Below, piece by piece: positions 40,917-50,460 of a DNA stretch of 63,180 bases. The stretch comes from Deltaproteobacteria bacterium (lineage in GTDB: Bacteria > Myxococcota > Kuafuiibacteriia > Kuafuiibacteriales > Kuafuiibacteriaceae): the NCBI GenBank assembly GCA_011526105.1, contig WYAZ01000011.1, positions 1 through 63,180 on the forward strand. Direction: 5' to 3'. Under the pieces are notes generated by a model. The model saw only the letters and a list, made by a program, of their open reading frames with translations, did not search any database and was not told the origin of the DNA. Numbering within the stretch: position 1 is the stretch's first letter; every line of letters starts with the position of its first letter. Position numbers and translations under genes: made by a program.

Positions 40917-42710
40917 TCACACGGCCGGCGCGGGCCCCACCTCCCCCTCGCCTCGGTTCTGCCGAAGCATGTGGTCGAGCGAGAAGCGGCCGCTGCCCCG
41001 CCAGAACAGGAGCAGCAGCGAGAAGAGCACGAAGAGCGTGAACTGCAGGCCCTCGTTGTTGGCGAAGAGCCCCTGAGGAGAGTGGACCAAAAAGATCGCG
41101 CCCAACAGGACGGAGATGTTCAGCCCGGCCGCTACGCGAGTCGCGATGCCGAGCATCAGCGCGCTGCCGCCGACCGCGTGGGCGAAGACGACGTACCAGG
41201 CCGTGACGGTGTCGAAGTTACCCAACACGCCGCTGAGCTTCTCCAGTTCCTGCAGGTTCATGATGAAGTAGATGCCTTTGATCGCCAGTGCTGCTCCGAG
41301 ATAGACGCGGAGCACATCCATCGGCTTGACGACGCGGACGAGCTCGGGAAGAGCAGGCCACGTCCAACCTGCGGGCCTCGCGCGGGCTTCGGCGGCGCGA
41401 TCTGCGAGGGCCTTGTCGTGCTCGATCTTCGCCTCCGCTTCCGCTTCCTTCGAGAAACGAACGAGCAGAGCGGAGAAGGAAGCGAAGGTGACCAGGACGC
41501 CCAGGATGAGGAGGGCGGTCGGCCACTTCAGGTCTTCGGCTCGGAACAAGAAGCCGGCGGAGACCGCACCGAGGTTTCCGCCCGCGCCCACGATGCCCGC
41601 GACGGAGCCGAGCGCCTTCTTGTTGATGAACGGCACGACGGAGTAGGTCGCGCCTTCTGACATCTGAACGAAGAGGCTGAAGACGATCATCGTGCCGATG
41701 GCCACCGGGAGTACATCCATGCGGGAGAAGGCCATGAGCGCGATTCCTTCGATGAAGACCGCGAGGAAGAGCCAACGGACCCGAGCGCGCAGCCCTCCGG
41801 ACGCACCAAACCTGTCCCCGATCATGCCGCCGGTGGTGCGCGCGAAGATGTTCATGAGACCGAAGAGGCCGGCCACCAGGCCCGCCGTCTTGAGGCCGAG
41901 GTCGAAGTAGTCCTTGAAGTACAGCGCCGCGATGTTGTTGATCGTGAGCTCGATCCCGAAGCAGGCGCCGTAGATCACGAAGAGCGCCCAGACGCGGTAG
42001 TCCTTGGCGGCCAACAAGAAGGTCCCGCTCACCTGGGCCCCGGAGCGGATCTTTCCTTGCGCGCGAAGCTCTTTGAAGTTGCCGTCCGGGAGGTCCGTGG
42101 TCAGGAAGAAGTAGAGAACGCCGGCGATGGCGCAAACCGCACCGGCGGCCACCATCGAGAGCCGCCAGCTCCATGCGTCGTTGTAGCCCAAGGCCACGAA
42201 TCCGGCGAAGACGAGCGGCATGATCATCTGGGTGACCCCGCCACCCAAGTTGCCCCAGCCGGCCGAGGTCGCATTGGCGGTGCCCACGCAGTTGGGCGCG
42301 AACATCACCGACGTGTGGTACTGCGTGATGACAAACGCGCCGCCGATGCCACCGATGAGCAGTCGGAAGAAGAGGAAGGTCTCGTAGTCGTGTGCGAGCC
42401 CGATGCCCATGACCGGGATGGAGCCCACGATCAGGAGTCCGGTGTAGCAGAGGCGGGGTCCGATTCGATCGCAGAGCCATCCGATGAGGAGGCGCGCCAA
42501 GATGGTGATCGCCACCGAGGCGATGATCGTGTTGCCGACCTGCTCCTTCGTGAGATGAAGCTCGTCGCGCACCACGGCCATGAGTGGTGCGATGCCGAAC
42601 CAAGCGAAGAAGCAGAGGAAGAACGAGAACCACGTCATGTGGAACGCCCGCATGGGCCGGGTCGAGAAGTTGAAGAGGTCGATGCGTGTGGCTTTGTTTG
42701 CGACGTCCAT
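40917..42710 (-). CDS. narK: NarK-type nitrate/nitrite transporter fused to a DoxX-like domain
   Basis: From the ATG at 42710 (GGGAG upstream) the product has about 597 residues. Residues 1-430 form an MFS transporter of the nitrate/nitrite porter family with both signature motifs, GWGNLGGGVTQ and GIVGAGGNLGAVSAGF. After a charged linker (KEAEAEAKIEHDKALADRAA) comes a four-helix DoxX-like domain (DVLRVYLGAALAIKGIYFIM, YVVFAHAVGGSALMLGIATR, then FTLFVLFSLLLLFWRGSGRF) ending in a polar tail. The fusion is not typical of NarK. A transport role in nitrite or nitrate handling with the cd1 enzyme is inferred. The 42711-42884 upstream gap shows no clear promoter. Confidence 0.9.
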   Translation of the reverse strand: MDVANKATRIDLFNFSTRPMRAFHMTWFSFFLCFFAWFGIAPLMAVVRDELHLTKEQVGNTIIASVAITILARLLIGWLCDRIGPRLCYTGLLIVGSIPVMGIGLAHDYETFLFFRLLIGGIGGAFVITQYHTSVMFAPNCVGTANATSAGWGNLGGGVTQMIMPLVFAGFVALGYNDAWSWRLSMVAAGAVCAIAGVLYFFLTTDLPDGNFKELRAQGKIRSGAQVSGTFLLAAKDYRVWALFVIYGACFGIELTINNIAALYFKDYFDLGLKTAGLVAGLFGLMNIFARTTGGMIGDRFGASGGLRARVRWLFLAVFIEGIALMAFSRMDVLPVAIGTMIVFSLFVQMSEGATYSVVPFINKKALGSVAGIVGAGGNLGAVSAGFLFRAEDLKWPTALLILGVLVTFASFSALLVRFSKEAEAEAKIEHDKALADRAAEARARPAGWTWPALPELVRVVKPMDVLRVYLGAALAIKGIYFIMNLQELEKLSGVLGNFDTVTAWYVVFAHAVGGSALMLGIATRVAAGLNISVLLGAIFLVHSPQGLFANNEGLQFTLFVLFSLLLLFWRGSGRFSLDHMLRQNRGEGEVGPAPAV

Positions 42711-42884
42711 GTGGTGCTCCCGAGGTGGCGGCGACGGTGCCTCCGCCGTCCGTTTCGGGCCACAAAAAACGCACAGGATCACTGATCGGCAGGCGTTGCT
42801 CGCACGCAAACTTCGCTCGAGCCGCGGGGGTCGCGCGAAGCCTGCGGCCTCGCACTCGGGAGGTGCAGGCTGGCTTGCGCCGCC

Positions 42885-45422
42885 CTACTCGGTGGACCCG
42901 GGTGACGTGGCATTCGCCGCGGCCTGCGCCGCGCGCTCTTCGGCCTCGAGTTGTTCCAGGGTATGGCGAGCCGCGACCGCTTCGTTGCCGTTGGGCGCGA
43001 GATCGAGATAGGCGCGATAGGCGGCCATGGCCTCCGAACGTCGGCCCAGCTTCCGGAACGCGACGCCCTTTCCGAGATGGCCTTCTGGGAAACGCGCGTT
43101 GATCGTCAGGGACTTCTTGAAGGCGTTGAGGCCCGCCACGGTCTTGCCCTGGTCGAGGTACGACCAGCCCATGCCAGCGTAGGCCTGGGGTGCGTTGAGC
43201 CGACGATCGGCCGCCTTCTCGTAGGCCGCGAGCGCACCTCGCGCATCACCGCCGCGGCGGAGCTTATCACCCAGCGCGATCCAGTCTTGGTAGGGCTTGC
43301 TCTCGGCGTCCTCCGCGTCGAATTCGCTCACCTTGCTCGTGCTGGCCTTGGTGGCTGCCTTCTTGGACCCGCGGTCCTTATCGGGTTGTGCGGGCCTCGC
43401 GGGTTTGGGATCGGCCGCCGGCGGTGGCGCCGAGGCGACCGGCTCGGGAGCCGGCGTTTCCGGCGCCGGCTTCGTCTCCGGCGCCGGCGCCGCCGCGGCG
43501 GTCGCGGGCGCGTTCTTTGGGCGCGCGATCTGCGCCAGAAGAAGCGCCGCCTCGGCGTGTTCGGGCGCTGCCTTCGAGACCCTTTCGAGCTCGGCGCGCG
43601 CCAGATCGGGCAGCGTTCGGAGCAACAACACGCGCGCGAGCAAGACGCGGGCTCGAAGCATGGTGGGCCTCATGGTGAGCGCTTCCTCGAGCAGGTTCGT
43701 CGCCGTGAGCAGGCTGCTGGCCGGGGCGTCCTTGTTCGGGCCCACGAGCGAGGCAGCTTCGATGTACTTGGTGATGGCATCGCCGGTTCCGCTCGTGCGG
43801 GCCGCCTCCTTGGCCGCCTCGAGGTGCCGCGCAGAGAGGCCCTGCTGATCTCGTTGAACGCGATAATACTCCGCGAGTGCGCGAGAGGTCTGAAGACCGC
43901 TCGGCGCGATGACGTGGGCCTGCTTGGCCAGGTCGAAGGCCATCTTCAGCAGCGACGAGGCCTGTTCGCGATCTGCCCGCGCGCCGGATTCGAGGGCGCC
44001 GAGATCGATGCTCTCGGGCGGGTCGGGCAGAACTGGCTTCTCTCCGTTGCGTTCCGCGATCGCCGTCCGGCGCTGGACCTCGATCTGATGGCGGGACAAC
44101 GCCGCCTTGTGCTCGCGCACCTCTTCGTCCTTGCGTGCGGCGCCACGCCGGAGCGCGTCGGCCTGAGTCATGAGCACCAATGCTCGGTCGGCGCGAACCG
44201 CGGGCTCGGCCGGTCGGGCCTCGGAGACCTCGGCCAGGGCTCGCTCGGCCCGAGTCAGGCTCTCTGCCGTATCGAGCTCGAAGTCGCGATACGCGGTCTC
44301 GAGCTTCTCGGCCGTGGTGTCCGGCGGGGCTCGGCGCGGCAGGATCTGATAGGTCTCGAGGAGAGCGCGCAGCGGGTTGTCATCTTCGGGTCCGAGCACA
44401 GCGAAGGCCGCGCCGCCCCCGAGCCCGATCATCAGCACGCCGACGGCGAGCAGGAGCATTCGGCGGTTCCGTTGCTCGCGTCGGAAGTTCCGGACGATCT
44501 CGCTGCCTTCGCGCGAGCGTTTGGACTCCATCTCCGGTGGCAAAGAGAGGTCGGAGGTGAGGTCGCCGCGAAGTGCGCCAGGTCCGGCGAGGCCGGTCGA
44601 CGCCGCAGGCGGAGCGCTGTGAAGGAGCCTCGCTTCGCCGTTTTTCTTCGCGGCCGGAGGCGAGGTGGGCACCAAGGGAGGCGCGGGCGGTGGCTCGGTG
44701 ACCCGGGAGCTCGGGTCGTTCTCGACCAGAGTCGCGGCGAGATCGAGCGCGGCCCGGGGCGACGCGACCGCGGTCGACGGGGTGGGGGGCTCGGGTTGGT
44801 GAACCGGCTCGGTGCCGCCAGGACGCGCTTGTAGAGAAGGGCCGCGGGGTCTCTGGCTGCGGCCGGTGTTCCGCACGCCGCTGCCGCGACGCGCGCCGGA
44901 CTTTGTGCTGCCTCCGAGCACCGGCTCGGGCGGCAAGGAGTGAGGATCGGCGAAGGGTACGTCCACGAGGGCTGGCGGGGGCGGGGTCGAGAGCCCCGCG
45001 GCGGGGCCGAGCGGGTTCATGGTCGCGAGGATCTCGCTGCCGTTGACCACGACGGGTCGCGCGCCGATCGAGCCCGTCGACATCAGGTCGTTCAAGGCCT
45101 GCGCTTTGTCGAAGACCGAGAAGAAGGGCTCGAGCTCACCAATGTTGCCGAGCTTCTTCCAGGTCTCCCCATTCCTCGAGATCTCGTCCTTGCGATCGAT
45201 GCGTCCCTCCACGATCCATTTCTGCAGCGTGGTGAGCTGGCGGAAGGCGATGATCTGATTGTCTGCCTTGCGAACCAACCAGTCGCGCGAGGCACGCGAG
45301 GCCTCCTTGTGAACCTTGAAGACGAATCCGCAGTTCGTGCATTTGACGGTCACACCGTGGCCGCCGATGCGCGCGTCATCGAACTCGTATTCGGTCCCGC
45401 ATTTGTCGCAACGTACGTCCAT
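42885..45422 (-). CDS. zinc-ribbon, GYF-like and TPR membrane protein
   Basis: The N-terminus holds an MJ0042-type zinc ribbon (CDKCGTEY and CTNCGFVF). A GYF_2-like module follows (DWLVRKADNQIIAFRQLTTL, ETWKKLGNIGELEPFF). Then come a disordered Pro/Ala segment, one membrane helix (LLLAVGVLMIGLGGGAAFAV) and a periplasmic region with many TPR-like helices split by an Ala/Pro-rich stretch. The last TPRs (AYAGMGWSYLDQGKTVAGLN, then AFKKSLTINARFPEGHLGKG) look complete. Such 845-residue proteins occur throughout Myxococcota and may link cytoplasmic signals to envelope complexes; the function is not established. Confidence 0.85.
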   Translation of the reverse strand: MDVRCDKCGTEYEFDDARIGGHGVTVKCTNCGFVFKVHKEASRASRDWLVRKADNQIIAFRQLTTLQKWIVEGRIDRKDEISRNGETWKKLGNIGELEPFFSVFDKAQALNDLMSTGSIGARPVVVNGSEILATMNPLGPAAGLSTPPPPALVDVPFADPHSLPPEPVLGGSTKSGARRGSGVRNTGRSQRPRGPSLQARPGGTEPVHQPEPPTPSTAVASPRAALDLAATLVENDPSSRVTEPPPAPPLVPTSPPAAKKNGEARLLHSAPPAASTGLAGPGALRGDLTSDLSLPPEMESKRSREGSEIVRNFRREQRNRRMLLLAVGVLMIGLGGGAAFAVLGPEDDNPLRALLETYQILPRRAPPDTTAEKLETAYRDFELDTAESLTRAERALAEVSEARPAEPAVRADRALVLMTQADALRRGAARKDEEVREHKAALSRHQIEVQRRTAIAERNGEKPVLPDPPESIDLGALESGARADREQASSLLKMAFDLAKQAHVIAPSGLQTSRALAEYYRVQRDQQGLSARHLEAAKEAARTSGTGDAITKYIEAASLVGPNKDAPASSLLTATNLLEEALTMRPTMLRARVLLARVLLLRTLPDLARAELERVSKAAPEHAEAALLLAQIARPKNAPATAAAAPAPETKPAPETPAPEPVASAPPPAADPKPARPAQPDKDRGSKKAATKASTSKVSEFDAEDAESKPYQDWIALGDKLRRGGDARGALAAYEKAADRRLNAPQAYAGMGWSYLDQGKTVAGLNAFKKSLTINARFPEGHLGKGVAFRKLGRRSEAMAAYRAYLDLAPNGNEAVAARHTLEQLEAEERAAQAAANATSPGSTE

Positions 45423-45511
45423 GCACTCGCTCGCGGTTCGGACACACGAGCGCCCGAAGGTTCCCGAAGGAACCGGCCCTAGGATCTATGATTCTAATCG
45501 GGATCGCGAGC

Positions 45512-47863
45512 TTAGCGCTCATCCGCCAGTTGTACGAAGCGAGCGACCACCCTCTTGGTCCCCACTGTCGGGAACCGTATGGTGAGGTGGGCTCTCGGTC
45601 CGGTGCCCTCGACCTGCTCCACCACGCCCAGCCCGAAGGTGTTGTGGCTTACCCGCGCCCCCCGGCGCAGCGTGCTCGATTCGGACGGGGCCGGCGGCCC
45701 GGGCTCAACCTGCCCATCTGCATCGGTGAAAGGGTCGAAGAAGGGCGAGGGGTCGTCGAGCTCGACGAAGTCACCGCCCCGGACCTGCACCGCGCCCGCG
45801 CTCGGCCTGAACGACGAGCTCGGACGTTCGGGCTGGGCCCCGACTTGACCGAAGTTGGTGACCAGGGACTCGGGGATATCGCCCAAAAAGCGCGAGGGAC
45901 GCCGGACCTCGTCCGTCCCGTAGACCCTCCGAAAGCGCACGCAGCTCAGGTTGAGCTCTCGCATGGGACGGGTGAAGCCCACGTAGCAGAGGCGTCGCTC
46001 CTCCTCCATGTCTGCGTCCATACCCTCGACCGCGCGCCGGGTCGGGAAGGTGTGCTCCTCCATGCCGACCAGGAACACGACCGGGAACTCGAGCCCCTTG
46101 GCCGCGTGCAAGGTGAGCAGGGAGACCGCTCCGTCTTTGGTCTTCTGGTCGCCGGTGGAGATGAGCGCCGCCTCGTCGAGAAACGCCTGAAGCGGGGTGC
46201 GGGCGCCGGCGAGGGTGAGCGGATCGCCGGTCTCGGGATCCAGAGCCTCGGTGTACAAGCTCTCGTGCTCCGCGATGGAGCTCACGAGCTCCTCCACGTT
46301 GTGAATCCGATCCTCGGCCTTCACCGGATCTTCCTTCTCGAGGTAGGCGAGATACTTCGTTCGGCTCACGATCTCCTGCGCGACCTCGGTGGCGCTCTCG
46401 GTCGCGGCCAGCTCGCCGAGCTCCCTAAAGAGCTTCCCGAGCTGCTTCAGCTTCTCGAGCGTCTTGCCCTTCAGACCCGCGGCCTCCAGACGGGCGTCGT
46501 CGAGATCGAGCACCTGCGTGCCCGAGAGCCCGGCCTGATCGGCGAGCTCGCGCAAGCGCTCCACGGTCTTGTCGCCGAGCTGCCGGGGGGGGACGTTGAT
46601 GATGCGTTCGAAGTCTTCTTGCGAGGCCGGGTTGGCGATCACGCGCAAATAGGCCAGGAGATCCTTCACCTCCTTGCGTTCGAAGAAGCTGGTGGCGCCG
46701 ATCAAGGTGTACGGGACGCGCGCTCGTCGGAACGCCTGCTCGAAGGGCCGTGACTGCGCGTTCTGGCGGTACAGGATCGCGAAGTTCTCGCCTGATTCGC
46801 CGGCGCGGATGCGATGCGCGATGGTCTCCGCGACGAGCCAGGCCTCCTCGTCGCCGTGGTTGAGCATGGCCACCCCGATGGGCAGCCCTTCCTCGGCGTC
46901 GGTGTAGAGGGTCTTGGGGTGACGGTTCTCGTTCCGCTTGATGACCGCGTTGGCGGCGGCGAGGATGTTGCCCGAACTTCGGTAGTTGCGCTCGAGCTTC
47001 ACGACCTTGGCGCGCGGGAAGGCCTTCTGGAAGTCGAGGATGTTTCGGACCTCCGCCCCCCGCCAGCGATAGATCGACTGGTCGTCGTCTCCTACGACCG
47101 CGAGGTTCTCGTGCTGCTTCACGAGTAGGCGCAAGAGCTCGTACTGGATCCCGTTGGTGTCTTGGAACTCGTCCACCATCACGTAACGGAACTTGTCCTG
47201 AAAGCGAGCGAGCACTTCGGGGTGGTGGCGAAGCAGCTCCACCGCGAGCAGCAGAAGATCGCCGAAGTCCATCGCGTTCGCTCGGCGCAGGGACTCTTGA
47301 TAACGCGGGTAGACCTTGCGCGCCGCGACGCTGTTCGGCTGAAAGAACGGGACCTCGATGTTCTGGAGGTCTTTTGGGCTGAGGCCTTTGTTCTTGGCTT
47401 GATCGATCTCGTGCATCACGCCGGCCACCGAGAGGCCGGAGCTCTTCTTGGTGTCGAGCTTCAGCGACTCCATCACGCGCCGCACCGTGCGCTTGGAGTC
47501 GTCGGTGTCGTAGATGCTGAAGCTGGAGGTAAAGCCGAGCCGGTGGCCCTCCATGCGGAGAATACGTCCACACATCGAGTGGAACGTCCCGATCCAGGAT
47601 CGGCGCAGGTCCTCGCCGAGGAGCCGCCCCAGGCGGTCCTTCATTTCGCCCGCGGCCTTGTTGGTGAAGGTCACCGCGAGGATCTGGCTCGGGTACGCGA
47701 GCCCTTGCTCAACGATGTGCGCGATCCGATGAACGAGCACCCGGGTCTTTCCGCTCCCGGCCCCGGCCAGCACCAAGAGCGGTCCTTCCGTGGTCGCCGC
47801 GGCCTCGTGCTGCGCCTCGTTGAGGAGCGCGGCGAGATCGTGTTTCACAGGGCGAATCACCAA
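45512..47863 (-). CDS. pcrA: UvrD/PcrA-type DNA helicase
   Basis: Superfamily 1A helicase that unwinds DNA in excision repair and clears replication blocks. Motifs in order: LAGAGSGKTR (Walker A), AVTFTNKAAGEM, TFHSM, DEFQDTN (Walker B), VGDDDQSIYRWRGA, LERNYRSS, LLTLHAAKGLEFPVVF and EEERRLCYVGFTR. At 783 residues it has the normal length, ending in a C-terminal Tudor-like domain (GARVSHNTFGLGVVEQVEG). It could also be called UvrD; the motifs do not separate the two. It is divergent from the candidate RNA locus beginning near 47930. Confidence 0.95.
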   Translation of the reverse strand: MVIRPVKHDLAALLNEAQHEAAATTEGPLLVLAGAGSGKTRVLVHRIAHIVEQGLAYPSQILAVTFTNKAAGEMKDRLGRLLGEDLRRSWIGTFHSMCGRILRMEGHRLGFTSSFSIYDTDDSKRTVRRVMESLKLDTKKSSGLSVAGVMHEIDQAKNKGLSPKDLQNIEVPFFQPNSVAARKVYPRYQESLRRANAMDFGDLLLLAVELLRHHPEVLARFQDKFRYVMVDEFQDTNGIQYELLRLLVKQHENLAVVGDDDQSIYRWRGAEVRNILDFQKAFPRAKVVKLERNYRSSGNILAAANAVIKRNENRHPKTLYTDAEEGLPIGVAMLNHGDEEAWLVAETIAHRIRAGESGENFAILYRQNAQSRPFEQAFRRARVPYTLIGATSFFERKEVKDLLAYLRVIANPASQEDFERIINVPPRQLGDKTVERLRELADQAGLSGTQVLDLDDARLEAAGLKGKTLEKLKQLGKLFRELGELAATESATEVAQEIVSRTKYLAYLEKEDPVKAEDRIHNVEELVSSIAEHESLYTEALDPETGDPLTLAGARTPLQAFLDEAALISTGDQKTKDGAVSLLTLHAAKGLEFPVVFLVGMEEHTFPTRRAVEGMDADMEEERRLCYVGFTRPMRELNLSCVRFRRVYGTDEVRRPSRFLGDIPESLVTNFGQVGAQPERPSSSFRPSAGAVQVRGGDFVELDDPSPFFDPFTDADGQVEPGPPAPSESSTLRRGARVSHNTFGLGVVEQVEGTGPRAHLTIRFPTVGTKRVVARFVQLADER

Positions 47864-47929
47864 GGTGCAGAGCTAACCCGTCTCTTCGGGAACGCGCAAA
47901 CGCTCTTTCCGCGCCCGCCGGTGGGGGGT

Positions 47930-47958
47930 TTGACAGTGCTCGGCCGCCTCTCTAGGCT
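47930..47958 (+). promoter_or_regulatory. promoter of the candidate RNA / DUF4395 leader
   Basis: TTGACA (47930-47935) is separated by 17 bases from TAGGCT (47953-47958), a good -35 with an acceptable -10. No gene starts directly downstream; the transcript would run through the hairpins to the terminator near 48111. Confidence 0.55.
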
Positions 47959-47964
47959 GGGCCT

Positions 47965-48117
47965 CGGTGTTTCGCGTGGTCTGTTGTTGTTGTTGCGGCG
48001 GAAGGCGAGTCTTCGGACTCTGCTTCCAGCGCACTTCAGCTCGGACCTGAGCACCTGAAGAACGCTCGAAGAAGAGAGTACGAAGCCCGCCTCCCCCAGG
48101 GGTCGCGGGCTTTTTTC
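47965..48117 (+). ncRNA. candidate structured small RNA or leader
   Basis: About 150 nt lie between a sigma-70-like promoter and a strong terminator, without an open reading frame of good quality. A GU-rich stretch (TGTTGTTGTTGTTG, near 47982) is followed by a hairpin at 48000-48027 (GGAAG/CTTCC and GAGTC/GACTC around a UUCG tetraloop). A second hairpin lies at 48034-48060 (CTTCA/TGAAG with inner GCTC/GAGC), then the terminator hairpin. It could be a stand-alone RNA or a leader that controls the DUF4395 gene 60 nt downstream. It does not resemble tmRNA, SRP RNA or RNase P. Confidence 0.5.
48084..48117 (+). terminator. Rho-independent terminator
   Basis: AGCCCGC (48084-48090) pairs with GCGGGCT (48105-48111) around a 14-base loop and is followed by a run of Ts (48111-48116). 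This is the strongest intrinsic terminator noticed in the window, and it ends the candidate RNA. Confidence 0.85.
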
Positions 48118-48179
48118 GTTCTAGCGGAAGAAGCAGAAGAGGCGACCCGGCGACGCGGCTCGGTACCAGGAGTTGTCAG

Positions 48180-48623
48180 ATGTCGGTTCTGTATTTTCCG
48201 AAAGAAGTGAATGAACGCGCGGCGCGTTTGGTGGCCGGCACGGTGGCGCTCTCGGTGCTCATCGCGCTGCCGCTGGATGTTCGCGCGGTGATTCCGGTGC
48301 TCGCGGCGGGTTTCTGGCTGCGTGTGTTGTTTGGGCCGCGTGTGTCGCCGCTGGCGCGCTTTGCGGTCTGGTTCGCCCCGAGGCGCTGGCCGGTGGTGCT
48401 CGTGCCCGGGGCGCCCAAGCGTTTTGCGCAAGGCGTGGGCGCGCTCTTCACCACCATCTCCACCATCCTCTTGTACGCGGGGGCCCCTTCGGTCGGCTGG
48501 AGCCTGGCCGCGGTGATCCTCTTGTGCGCGGCGGTCGAGGCGACGCAGGCGTTCTGCGTGGGTTGCTGGATGTACGGTCGTCTGGGCCCGCTGACGGTCT
48601 GGGTGCACGGGCGCCGGGTCTAG
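48180..48623 (+). CDS. DUF4395 integral membrane protein
   Basis: The ATG has AGGAG eight bases upstream. The 147-residue product is mostly hydrophobic helices (LVAGTVALSVLIALPLDVRA, GALFTTISTILLYAGAP, WSLAAVILLCAAVEATQAFC) with the DUF4395 features FGPRVSPLARFA and FCVGCWMYGRL. The Cys in that last motif resembles a thioredoxin-like CxxC spaced as CVGC. DUF4395 members are inner-membrane proteins of unknown function that sometimes accompany thiol proteins. It lies downstream of the terminated RNA. Confidence 0.85.
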   Translation: MSVLYFPKEVNERAARLVAGTVALSVLIALPLDVRAVIPVLAAGFWLRVLFGPRVSPLARFAVWFAPRRWPVVLVPGAPKRFAQGVGALFTTISTILLYAGAPSVGWSLAAVILLCAAVEATQAFCVGCWMYGRLGPLTVWVHGRRV

Positions 48624-48690
48624 GAACCCAAAAAGGGGCCGGTCAGGGTCCATTGGACGAACGGGGACGGCGGGTGCTAACAGCACCTCC

Positions 48691-50460
48691 ATGAGCGAGT
48701 CTGGACACCGCCTCATCGAGGCGATTCGTCAGGCCATCATCGGGTCGGATCGCGTGCTGGAGGGGCCTTACGGTCCACGGCGTGTCACGTATGCCGACTA
48801 CACGGCCTCGGGGCGATCTCTGTCCTTCCTCGAGGACTTCATCCGCGCCGAGGTGATGCCGCTTTACGCCAACACACACACCGAGACCTCCGGCACCGGG
48901 GCGCAGACCACCGGCTTTCGCGAGGACGCCCGGGCGCTCATCGCCAAAGCGGTCGGCGCGACCAAAGACGACTGTGTGATCTTCGTGGGCTCGGGGGCGA
49001 CGGGCGCCATCAACAAGCTCGTCGAAGTGCTCAACATGCGGCTCCCAGCGGATCTCGATGCGCAGTATCAGCTTTCCGCCCGCATCCCGCGCGAGGCTCG
49101 TCCGGTGGTCTTCATCGGCCCCTATGAGCACCATAGCAACGAGCTGCCTTGGCGCGAATCCATCGCGGACGTCGTCACCATCGATGAAGACTCCGACGGT
49201 CGCATCAACCTCGAGCAACTCGAGCGCGAGCTGCTTCGTCACCAGGACCGACCGCTGCGTATCGGGAGCTTCTCCGCCGCTTCGAACGTGACCGGCATCG
49301 GCTCCGACGTGCGCGCCATGGCCGAGCTCCTTCATCGTCACGGCGCCTACTTCTTCTCCGACTTCGCGGCGGCCGGTCCCTACGTACAGATCGACATGAA
49401 CCCGAAGGGGGAGGGCGGCGAAGCGGATCCGCTGTACGCCCTCGACGCCATCTTCCTGTCTCCGCACAAGTTCATCGGCGGTCCGGGCACCCCAGGCCTG
49501 CTCATCGCAAAGCGCAAGCTCTTCAAGAACCGCGTCCCCACGGTTCCCGGAGGCGGCACCGTCTCGTACGTGAGCTCCAAGGGCCATCGTTACATCGAGG
49601 ACCCGGTGCATCGAGAAGAGGGCGGCACCCCGGCCATCATCGAGTCCGTGCGGGCCGGTCTCGTCTTCCAACTCAAAGAGGCGGTCGGGACGGAGCTCAT
49701 TCGCGAGCGCGAAGAGTCGTTCATCCACCGCGCCATCGACTCCTGGAGCGCGAATCCTCGCATTCGCATCCTCGGGAACCAAGACGCGTGGCGCCTCTCG
49801 ATTGTCTCGTTCGTCGTGCGCCACGGAGAAGGGGCGCTGCATCACAACTTCGTGGTGGCGTTGCTCAATGACCTCTTTGGCATCCAAGCGCGCGGCGGCT
49901 GCTCGTGCGCCGGACCGTACGGTCATCGACTGCTGGGCATCGACCTCAGCACTTCGGCCGGCATGGAGTGCGCCATCGTCGCCGGCGCCGAAGGCATCAA
50001 GCCCGGCTGGGTGCGCGTCAACTTCAACTACTTCATCTCGGAGACCGAGTTTCAGTTCCTGATCGACGCCATTCACTTCGTGGCCGATCACGGATGGAAG
50101 CTCTTGCCGCATTACCGCTTCGACCTGACGACCGGCGAGTGGCGTCATCGCGAGTGGACCTCGAAGGCGCAGCTGCATCTCGACTCGCTGGACTACCGAG
50201 ATGGCCAACTCGAGTATCGATCACGGCGGTCCACGGAGCCCGAGCGCGCGTTGCCGGGATACATCGCGGAGGCCCGGCAGGCGGTGGAGGCGGCGGTCGA
50301 GGAGCTGCAACGCGTCTCGATTCACCCGGATCGCCCGGTCTCCGAGGAACATGAGCGGCTTCGGTGGTTTCCGCTTCCGGCGGAGATACACCGAGAGCTT
50401 CAGGGTCTCAGTGCACCCACGCTTGCGCTGCAGTTTGGCACTGCGGCCCCGCGCGCCTGA
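48691..50460 (+). CDS. class V aminotransferase / cysteine desulfurase-like
   Basis: PLP enzyme of the aminotransferase class V/NifS group. Landmarks: VTYADYTASGRSLSFLEDFI (an N-terminal region of this subgroup), TSGTGAQTTGF, FVGSGATGAINKL, EHHSNELPWRE, FSDFAAAGPYV and the PLP-lysine region LSPHKFIGGPGTPGLLI. A Cys-containing loop (ARGGCSCAGPYGH) is unlike a simple desulfurase. The 589-residue length exceeds the family norm because of a C-terminal extension of about 100 residues, ending LQGLSAPTLALQFGTAAPRA. That tail is repeated as DNA at 52540-52603. Confidence 0.88.
   Translation: MSESGHRLIEAIRQAIIGSDRVLEGPYGPRRVTYADYTASGRSLSFLEDFIRAEVMPLYANTHTETSGTGAQTTGFREDARALIAKAVGATKDDCVIFVGSGATGAINKLVEVLNMRLPADLDAQYQLSARIPREARPVVFIGPYEHHSNELPWRESIADVVTIDEDSDGRINLEQLERELLRHQDRPLRIGSFSAASNVTGIGSDVRAMAELLHRHGAYFFSDFAAAGPYVQIDMNPKGEGGEADPLYALDAIFLSPHKFIGGPGTPGLLIAKRKLFKNRVPTVPGGGTVSYVSSKGHRYIEDPVHREEGGTPAIIESVRAGLVFQLKEAVGTELIREREESFIHRAIDSWSANPRIRILGNQDAWRLSIVSFVVRHGEGALHHNFVVALLNDLFGIQARGGCSCAGPYGHRLLGIDLSTSAGMECAIVAGAEGIKPGWVRVNFNYFISETEFQFLIDAIHFVADHGWKLLPHYRFDLTTGEWRHREWTSKAQLHLDSLDYRDGQLEYRSRRSTEPERALPGYIAEARQAVEAAVEELQRVSIHPDRPVSEEHERLRWFPLPAEIHRELQGLSAPTLALQFGTAAPRA

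Noticed and set aside
48643-50208. 521-codon minus-strand frame over the aminotransferase
   Set aside because: Composition is not protein-like, and the plus strand has PLP-enzyme motifs throughout.
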